A stretch of 33,284 bases of DNA, taken from NCBI GenBank assembly GCA_027306525.1, contig DAHUZM010000049.1, forward strand, positions 1-33,284, given 5' to 3'. The stretch comes from Acidimicrobiaceae bacterium. GTDB taxonomy: Bacteria; Actinomycetota; Acidimicrobiia; Acidimicrobiales; RAAP-2. The notes under the pieces were generated by a model, which was not told where the DNA came from, searched no databases, and saw nothing but the letters and a program-made list of their open reading frames with translations. Below, one piece after another: positions 28,274-33,284 of the stretch (the stretch's first letter is position 1; every line of letters begins with the position of its first letter). A program made the position numbers and the translations under genes.

Positions 28274-29164
28274 GTGATCTCGGCCCGCAAGTTGGAGGTC
28301 TTTTCCCTCGTAGCGCAGGTGGGTTCGATCACCGCCGCGGCCCGCGAGCTGGGCATCAGCCAGCCGGCCGCCAGCGCCCAGTTGCGCGATCTCGAGTGTG
28401 TCTTCGGAGCGAAGCTTCTGTACCGGGACGGCAAGCGCATGCGCCTGAGCGAGGCCGGAGAGGTCGTCTATCGGTACGCGACGACGATGGCTGTCGCCAC
28501 CCGAGATGTCATCGACCATGTCCGCTCGCTGGAGGAGGCGGAGTTGGGATCGGTCGCACTGGGTGCGACGCAGACCCCTGGGAAGTACATGCTCCCGAGG
28601 TTGCTGATGAAGTTCAAGACGCTGCACCCAGGGTCCCATCTCGCACTGCTCGTGAGCGATGCCGACGACATCTGGGACAAGATCCGTCACGGTCAGCTCG
28701 ACATGGCCGTCGTCGCCGGTCCAGACCCGCCCAGCGATCTCCGGCTCGACGTGTTCTGTGAAGAGGAGTTGGTGCTGGTCTGTGCCCCGGACAGTGCCCT
28801 GGCCAACAAGGTCATCTCGCGCAAGGACCTCGAAGGCGTCCCCGTTGTCTCCGCGACGCGACGCCAGTGGATGGACGGTCGCCATACTGCGTTCGGGCTC
28901 GACCGGGCGAACGTGATCATCCGCATGGGCGAGGACGAAGGCATCAAATGGGCGGTGCGGCGCGATTTGGGCGTAGGGGTCTTGTACCGGTGCGCCATCA
29001 CCGACGAACTTCGGGAAGGAACGCTGGCTGAGGTTCGGGTCGAAGGAGTCTCGGAGAAGCGGCCCTTCTATCGGATCGTGAGCCCATACAAGCACCTCTC
29101 GCCCGTCCAGCGTCGCCTCTTCGAGGAGCTCGTCGAACGACACGACGCAGTGCGCGCCAACTAG
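28274..29164 (+). CDS. LysR-family transcriptional regulator (copy 2)
   Basis: VISARKLEVFSLVAQVGSITAAARELGISQPAASAQLRDLECVFGAKLLYRDGKRMRLSEAGEVV; near-identical layout to 24032..24922. Start could be ATG 28238. Confidence 0.92.
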   Translation: MISARKLEVFSLVAQVGSITAAARELGISQPAASAQLRDLECVFGAKLLYRDGKRMRLSEAGEVVYRYATTMAVATRDVIDHVRSLEEAELGSVALGATQTPGKYMLPRLLMKFKTLHPGSHLALLVSDADDIWDKIRHGQLDMAVVAGPDPPSDLRLDVFCEEELVLVCAPDSALANKVISRKDLEGVPVVSATRRQWMDGRHTAFGLDRANVIIRMGEDEGIKWAVRRDLGVGVLYRCAITDELREGTLAEVRVEGVSEKRPFYRIVSPYKHLSPVQRRLFEELVERHDAVRAN

Positions 29165-29209
29165 GAGCAGCACGTGCTCGACGCTGCTTCTCGGGGAATG
29201 TAGGGCGAT

Positions 29210-30065
29210 ATGCAGATCGTCGATACGCACTGCCACGTGGTGTCGCAGGACACGTCCGTCTATTGCCGAGGTCCGTTCGGTGAGAACCCCGCTGGATGGA
29301 CGGCAACTCGATCGTTGACGGCGGAGCAATTGTTGGCACAAATGGACGCCGTCGGCATCACCCGTGCGGCAGTGGTCCAAGCCTCGGCGGCGTACGGACA
29401 CGACAATTCATATCTCGTCGACTGCTGCCATCAGTGGCCCGAGCGGTTCGTCGCGGTGGCGGCATTCGATCCCGTCGCACCACACGCAGCCTCTCGCCTC
29501 GAACGCGCGCTGGGCGACGGCATCGTCGGCGTACGGCCGACCGTCACAGGAGCCACACCCGCCGGTCGGCGCCCGTGGTTCACGTCACGCGCGGCCTGCG
29601 AATTCTGGGGCGCCGCCGAAGAGCTCGACGTCACCGTCTGTCTCCAAGCGCACCTCGACGCCGCGATGCCAGAGTTGTGTGCGCTACTCGACCGATTTCC
29701 CACGGTGCGCGTGTTGCTCGACCACCTCGGCGTTCCGAACATCGCCTCCTCACCGGCTGCGGCAGGGGAGTTGCTCGCCGGATTGGGTCGGTTCCCGCAG
29801 TTGTTCCTGAACCTGACGCACCGCAACCTCGAGCCGCTGCGCGATCTGGACGTTGCGGCAGAGGCGTTCCTGGGGCCGGTGATCGAGGCGTTCGGTGCCG
29901 CACGGATCGCATGGGGCTCGAACTGCCCGGCCGCAGCGCAGTCCCTCCGAGAGCTCGGACCTCGCAATGACCGTGCTCGGCATCCTGCCCGAGCCGACAA
30001 GGACGCGAATATTCGGAGGTACCGCGCGACACCTCTATCGAGCTCTGGAAGGAAGCGCCACGTGA
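29210..30065 (+). CDS. Amidohydrolase family protein with an apparent +1 frameshift near 29957-29960
   Basis: MQIVDTHCHVVSQDTSVY...; ORF track frame changes to non-family sequence after WGSNCPAAAQSLREL, whereas the +1 frame continues LAMTVLGILPEPTRTRIFGGTARHLYRALEGSAT* (typical amidohydrolase C-terminus), stop at 30063-30065. Confidence 0.8.
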
Positions 30066-30169
30066 CCGGTCTGACAACTGTCGAGTACGTTCCTCGGCGC
30101 CCTGCCGTGCCTTCGCCACCGTGGAAGAGAAGGCTGATCGAGGAATTGAACCAGCGGAGGGGAGCATGA
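30062..30169 (+). CDS. Candidate 35-aa microprotein of unknown function
   Basis: GTG start at 30062 overlapping the restored amidohydrolase stop (GTGA); GGAAGGAAG Shine-Dalgarno at 30047-30055; TGA stop overlapping the next gene's ATG (ATGA, 30166-30169). Peptide: VTGLTTVEYVPRRPAVPSPPWKRRLIEELNQRRGA. Confidence 0.5.
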   Translation: MTGLTTVEYVPRRPAVPSPPWKRRLIEELNQRRGA

Positions 30170-31416
30170 CAACGCACGCGTCTGGGCGGGCCCGACTGTC
30201 CCGGGACCACGAACAGTGGGAGTTCGACCGCGTCATCAAGGACACTGGCCGGGTCTATCACTTCCAAGGCGACGGTCGGGGTCCGTTGCCGAAAGGGGTG
30301 CGCAGCCATGCGATGATCAGCAAGCACGCCGGGCTGGGTGCGGTGAAGCTGGAACGCCTCGCTCGCGAGGAGGTCGAGGCCGGCCACGAGAGCACGGCGC
30401 TCGACCTCTTCTTCGAGGCGTCATCTGCGTTCGCCAGCGCCCAGCACCCGATCTTCTCGGTCAATGATGAGAAGCAGATGCTCCATCGTCGGTCGATCGA
30501 GTGCTACGACGAGGTGCGCCGGCTCGCTCCCTACCCCATTGAGCGGCTCGAGGTTCCCTGGGATGGGAGCGCCGTCGTCGGCAACCTTCACCTGGCGCCG
30601 GGTGACGCACCTCGTCCGTGCGTCCTCTTCATCCCGGGCTGCGACATGACGAAGGAGATGCACCCGCACCCGCGCTGGAACCATGCGCTGCAGCGCGGAC
30701 TGCATTTGTGCTCCTTCGACGGTCCTGGTCAGGGAGAGAGCAACCTCCGTGGTCTGGCGCTCACGGCGGACAACTACGAGGCTGCGGCTTCTGCGATGGT
30801 CACCGAGCTCCTCGCCCGACCGGAGGTCAGCGAAGTCGTCGTCTACGGGATCAGCTTCGGCTCCTATTGGGCGCTCCGGCTGGCGGCCACGGACCACCGG
30901 GTTCGCGCCGTTGTCGCTCCGTGGGCATCGTGCTGCGACAAGTACTACTTGATGACCGAGGAGTCACCCCGGTACCGGCAACTGTTCGCACACCTCACCC
31001 GAGCCGGCTCAGAGGAGGAGCTTCTCAACGTGCTGGCGACGATGGACAACCGTGCTGACCTCGCACGACTCACCTGCCCTGCCGCGCTGATGGTCGGAGA
31101 GTATGACCCGAGGAGCCCACTCGAGGAGGTTCTCGACCTGTTCGACGAGGCGGCAAGTCCCGCCGAACTGTGGGTGTTCGCCGACCAGCACCACCAGGTC
31201 ACGGTGACCGGCGCACTGCAGCCGAAGAGTTGGATGAACGACGTGCATGCCTTCGCCATGGACTGGCTGGTCGATCGCATTGCCGGCAAGCCCATGCCAC
31301 ATGCGGGCCGGGTGCTCTACCTGGAGAGCGGACGGGGCCCCCACGCAGCGCATCCTGTGTACAAGGGACGGTGGTACGAGGAGGCCGAAGGAGCCGGCGC
31401 CCGAACGCGAACATGA
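30166..31416 (+). CDS. Alpha/beta hydrolase (FrsA / 2,6-dihydroxypseudooxynicotine hydrolase-like)
   Basis: CVLFIPGCDMTKEMHP, FDGPGQGES, VVVYGISFGSYWALRLAA nucleophile elbow GISFGS; MVGEYDPRSPLEE; ATG preceded by GGAGG. Confidence 0.85.
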   Translation: MTTHASGRARLSRDHEQWEFDRVIKDTGRVYHFQGDGRGPLPKGVRSHAMISKHAGLGAVKLERLAREEVEAGHESTALDLFFEASSAFASAQHPIFSVNDEKQMLHRRSIECYDEVRRLAPYPIERLEVPWDGSAVVGNLHLAPGDAPRPCVLFIPGCDMTKEMHPHPRWNHALQRGLHLCSFDGPGQGESNLRGLALTADNYEAAASAMVTELLARPEVSEVVVYGISFGSYWALRLAATDHRVRAVVAPWASCCDKYYLMTEESPRYRQLFAHLTRAGSEEELLNVLATMDNRADLARLTCPAALMVGEYDPRSPLEEVLDLFDEAASPAELWVFADQHHQVTVTGALQPKSWMNDVHAFAMDWLVDRIAGKPMPHAGRVLYLESGRGPHAAHPVYKGRWYEEAEGAGARTRT

Positions 31417-31524
31417 GCGCTCGGGTCGCTGGTCGCCAATCGATAATGGCCGAGCGCGACCAGATCGGCCTCGGCAACACCGGCACTGGACCGGGCGACC
31501 GCCAGAAGTCGATGGTGGACCGAC

Positions 31525-32679
31525 TCAGGCTCGGCGGAGCCCGCCGCGTGCCACGAGCTGTGCAGCGATGACGTTTCGCTGGACCTCATTGGTGCCCTCG
31601 CCCACGATCATCAGCGGCGCGTCGCGGAAGTAGCGCTCGACGTCGAGCTCCGTGGAGTAGCCGTAGCCGCCGTGAATGCGAACGGCGTCCAAGGCGATCT
31701 CCATGGCGACCTCCGAAGCGAACAGCTTCGCCATCCCCGCCTCAAGGTCGACTCGGTCGCCCGCGTCGAAACGCTCGGCGGCGTGCAGGACGAGCTGGCG
31801 GGCGGCCGTGAGCTTGGTGGCCATCGTGGCCAGGTAGCTGCCGATCTGCTGGTGCTCCCAGATCGGCTTGCCGAAGGCCTCTCGCTGCTGCGCGTAAGCG
31901 AAGGCGTCGTCGAATGCCGCCTGGGCCACCCCGAGGGCACGCGAGGCCACCTGGATACGACCCGTCTCGAGGCCCTTCATCATCTGTGCGAAACCGTGAT
32001 TGGGCTCGCCTCCCAGGATCGACGACGCCGGCGTCCGGTAGTCCTCGAAGGCGAGCTCGCAGGATTCCACCCCCTTGTAGCCAAGCTTGGGAAGGTCGCG
32101 AGAGACGGTGAGCCCGGGTCCATGCTCGACGAGCACCACCGAGATGCCGCGGTGCTTGGGCTCGGCAGCGGGGTCGGTCTTGCAGAGCAATGCGATGAGC
32201 TGAGATCGGCGGGCGTTCGTGATCCAGATCTTGGCGCCGTTGATGACCAGTTCGTCGCGGTCCACGTGGGCCGTCGTCGTCATCGCCTGCAAGTCAGAGC
32301 CGCCTCCCGGTTCGGTGAGTGCCATCGCCGCTCTGACCTCACCCGTAGCCATCCTCGGGAGGTAGTGCTGCTTCTGCTCCGGCGTACCGAAGGCAGCCAC
32401 CATCTTGGCGACGACGGTGTGCCCGCCCATCGCACCGGCCAGGCTCATCCAGCCGCGGGCGAGCTCGGTCGTCACCTCGACGTAGCAGGGCATGGACACG
32501 TGGACCGCGCCGTACGGCTCTGGGACGGCCAAGCCGTAGATGCCCATCTCCTTCATCTGCTCGATGAGCTTCTCCGGGTACACGTTCGCGTGCTCCATCT
32601 CGCGAACGACCGGCCGCACCTCCCGATTGACCCAGTCGCGCACGGTCGCGACGATCTGCCCTTCCTCGTCGGTCAGCAC
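31525..32679 (-). CDS. Acyl-CoA dehydrogenase
   Basis: ALTEPGGGSDLQAMTTTAHVDRDELVINGAKIWITNA; RIHGGYGYSTELDVERYFRDAPLMIVGEGTNEVQRNVIA. Confidence 0.95.
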   Translation of the reverse strand: MLTDEEGQIVATVRDWVNREVRPVVREMEHANVYPEKLIEQMKEMGIYGLAVPEPYGAVHVSMPCYVEVTTELARGWMSLAGAMGGHTVVAKMVAAFGTPEQKQHYLPRMATGEVRAAMALTEPGGGSDLQAMTTTAHVDRDELVINGAKIWITNARRSQLIALLCKTDPAAEPKHRGISVVLVEHGPGLTVSRDLPKLGYKGVESCELAFEDYRTPASSILGGEPNHGFAQMMKGLETGRIQVASRALGVAQAAFDDAFAYAQQREAFGKPIWEHQQIGSYLATMATKLTAARQLVLHAAERFDAGDRVDLEAGMAKLFASEVAMEIALDAVRIHGGYGYSTELDVERYFRDAPLMIVGEGTNEVQRNVIAAQLVARGGLRRA

Positions 32680-32895
32680 CGCGGCCCCTCTCTCATCTGT
32701 CCTTGTCGTTGGGGCACGCGTCGTCGCCGCGCACCACGACGACCGCAGCGTAGGTGCGCCCGTAAGTAGGCGTGGCCATCCAGGAGAGCTGGCGGCGATC
32801 AGCGCGCGGCCAGGCCCGCCACAGCGGTTGCGATGGCGATCGCCAGGAAGACGACCGCCGCGATCAACAGCTGCCCGGAAGGTTGGGCGGCGGCC

Positions 32896-32935
32896 TCGGT
32901 CAGCTGGTCAGCCGGTCAGCCGGTCAGCCGGTCAG
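32896..32935. repeat. 8-bp tandem repeat (CTGACCGG-type on minus strand), 5 copies
   Basis: Minus strand: CTGACCGG x3, CTGACCAG, CTGACCGA; overlaps the stop codon of 32924..33284. Confidence 0.85.
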
Positions 32936-33284
32936 CCCAGCTGCGGTCGCTGCGGACCGGCGGTCCTCGAAGGCGAGGATCTCGGCGATCAACCCGTCCT
33001 CCACGCGGTAGACGTGGAAGAGCCGGCGACCACTCGGTCGACCGGGCTCGCCGGGCTCACCGGGCTGACCGGGCTCGCCGGGCGCAGCGGGGCCACCAGC
33101 GGCAACGGCGGCAACGGGCTCATCGAGCTCGCCGGGAGCGCGACCATCACGGTACGGCCACCGGACACGCAGGGCACAGAGCACGGCGCGGTCACCGGCG
33201 ACGAGCTCCTCGATCTCGGCGCTCCCCCCCGCTGCCACACCGCGGACCAGCGTCCCGACGACGTCGGCGCGGCTTCGGCACCGG
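32924..33284 (-). CDS. SnoaL/NTF2-like domain protein with collagen-like insert (5' end beyond right edge)
   Basis: DVVGTLVRGVAAGGSAEIEELVAGDRAVLCALRVRWPYRDGR ... RRLFHVYRVEDGLIAEILAFEDRRSA; reading frame stays open to the window edge upstream of the GTG at 33238. Confidence 0.6.
   Translation of the reverse strand, partial: RCRSRADVVGTLVRGVAAGGSAEIEELVAGDRAVLCALRVRWPYRDGRAPGELDEPVAAVAAGGPAAPGEPGQPGEPGEPGRPSGRRLFHVYRVEDGLIAEILAFEDRRSAATAAGLTG
33041..33085. repeat. 9-bp imperfect tandem repeat encoding a Gly-X-Pro-like run
   Basis: accgggctc gccgggctc accgggctg accgggctc gccgggcgc; encodes PGEPGQPGEPGEPG on the minus strand. Confidence 0.8.

Noticed and set aside
26836-28440. 534-aa minus-strand ORF
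   Set aside because: Antisense of marR, Gfo/Idh/MocA and LysR copy 2, all well supported.
32896-32935. Phase-variable switch joining SnoaL to the hydrophobic tail by 8-bp slippage
   Set aside because: Every frame through two or more repeat units meets a TGA, so gain or loss of single units would not open a through-frame.
1-33284. CRISPR arrays, rRNA/tRNA genes, transposases or integrases
   Set aside because: None seen: no regular spaced repeats, no transposase/integrase-like ORFs; tRNA absence judged by eye only and not tested with tRNAscan.

Overview
High-GC, probably actinobacterial, 33.3 kb catabolic gene cluster. A near-continuous minus-strand operon runs from about 23.6 kb leftward off the left edge (about 20 genes, many junctions with 4-nt ATGA/GTGA overlaps). 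Read 5'->3' it encodes: ABC permease and ATPase, an NMT1/SsuA-like substrate-binding protein (SBP), a SCP-x-like thiolase, three consecutive SMP-30/gluconolactonase-like proteins, an LVIVD-type beta-propeller, a cyclase-family hydrolase, a ThDP enzyme, a CocE/NonD hydrolase, a second SBP, a zinc alcohol dehydrogenase, a tandem CaiB/BaiF CoA-transferase, an acyl-CoA synthetase, an MmgE/PrpD protein, an SDR, a fourth SMP-30-like propeller, a Gfo/Idh/MocA oxidoreductase, a DUF35 Zn-ribbon/OB-fold protein and the start of an amidohydrolase. A divergent right-hand block carries two paralogous LysR regulators, a DHA2-type MFS exporter with a divergent MarR regulator, a second Gfo/Idh/MocA protein, an amidohydrolase, an alpha/beta hydrolase, an acyl-CoA dehydrogenase and a partial SnoaL-like protein with a collagen-like insert. 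Main points for follow-up: (1) the 29210..30169 ORF appears to be a frameshifted amidohydrolase joined by chance to a separate 35-aa micro-ORF that overlaps both neighbours; (2) an operon with five beta-propeller genes, two of which look like SMP-30 proteins with an altered metal site; (3) a strong sigma70-type promoter (TTGACA-N17-CATTAT) with an inverted repeat inside its spacer. The substrate cannot be determined from sequence alone; a cyclic ester/lactone or aromatic-type compound handled through CoA thioesters is a hypothesis. All family calls come from reading motifs by eye; no database search was run.
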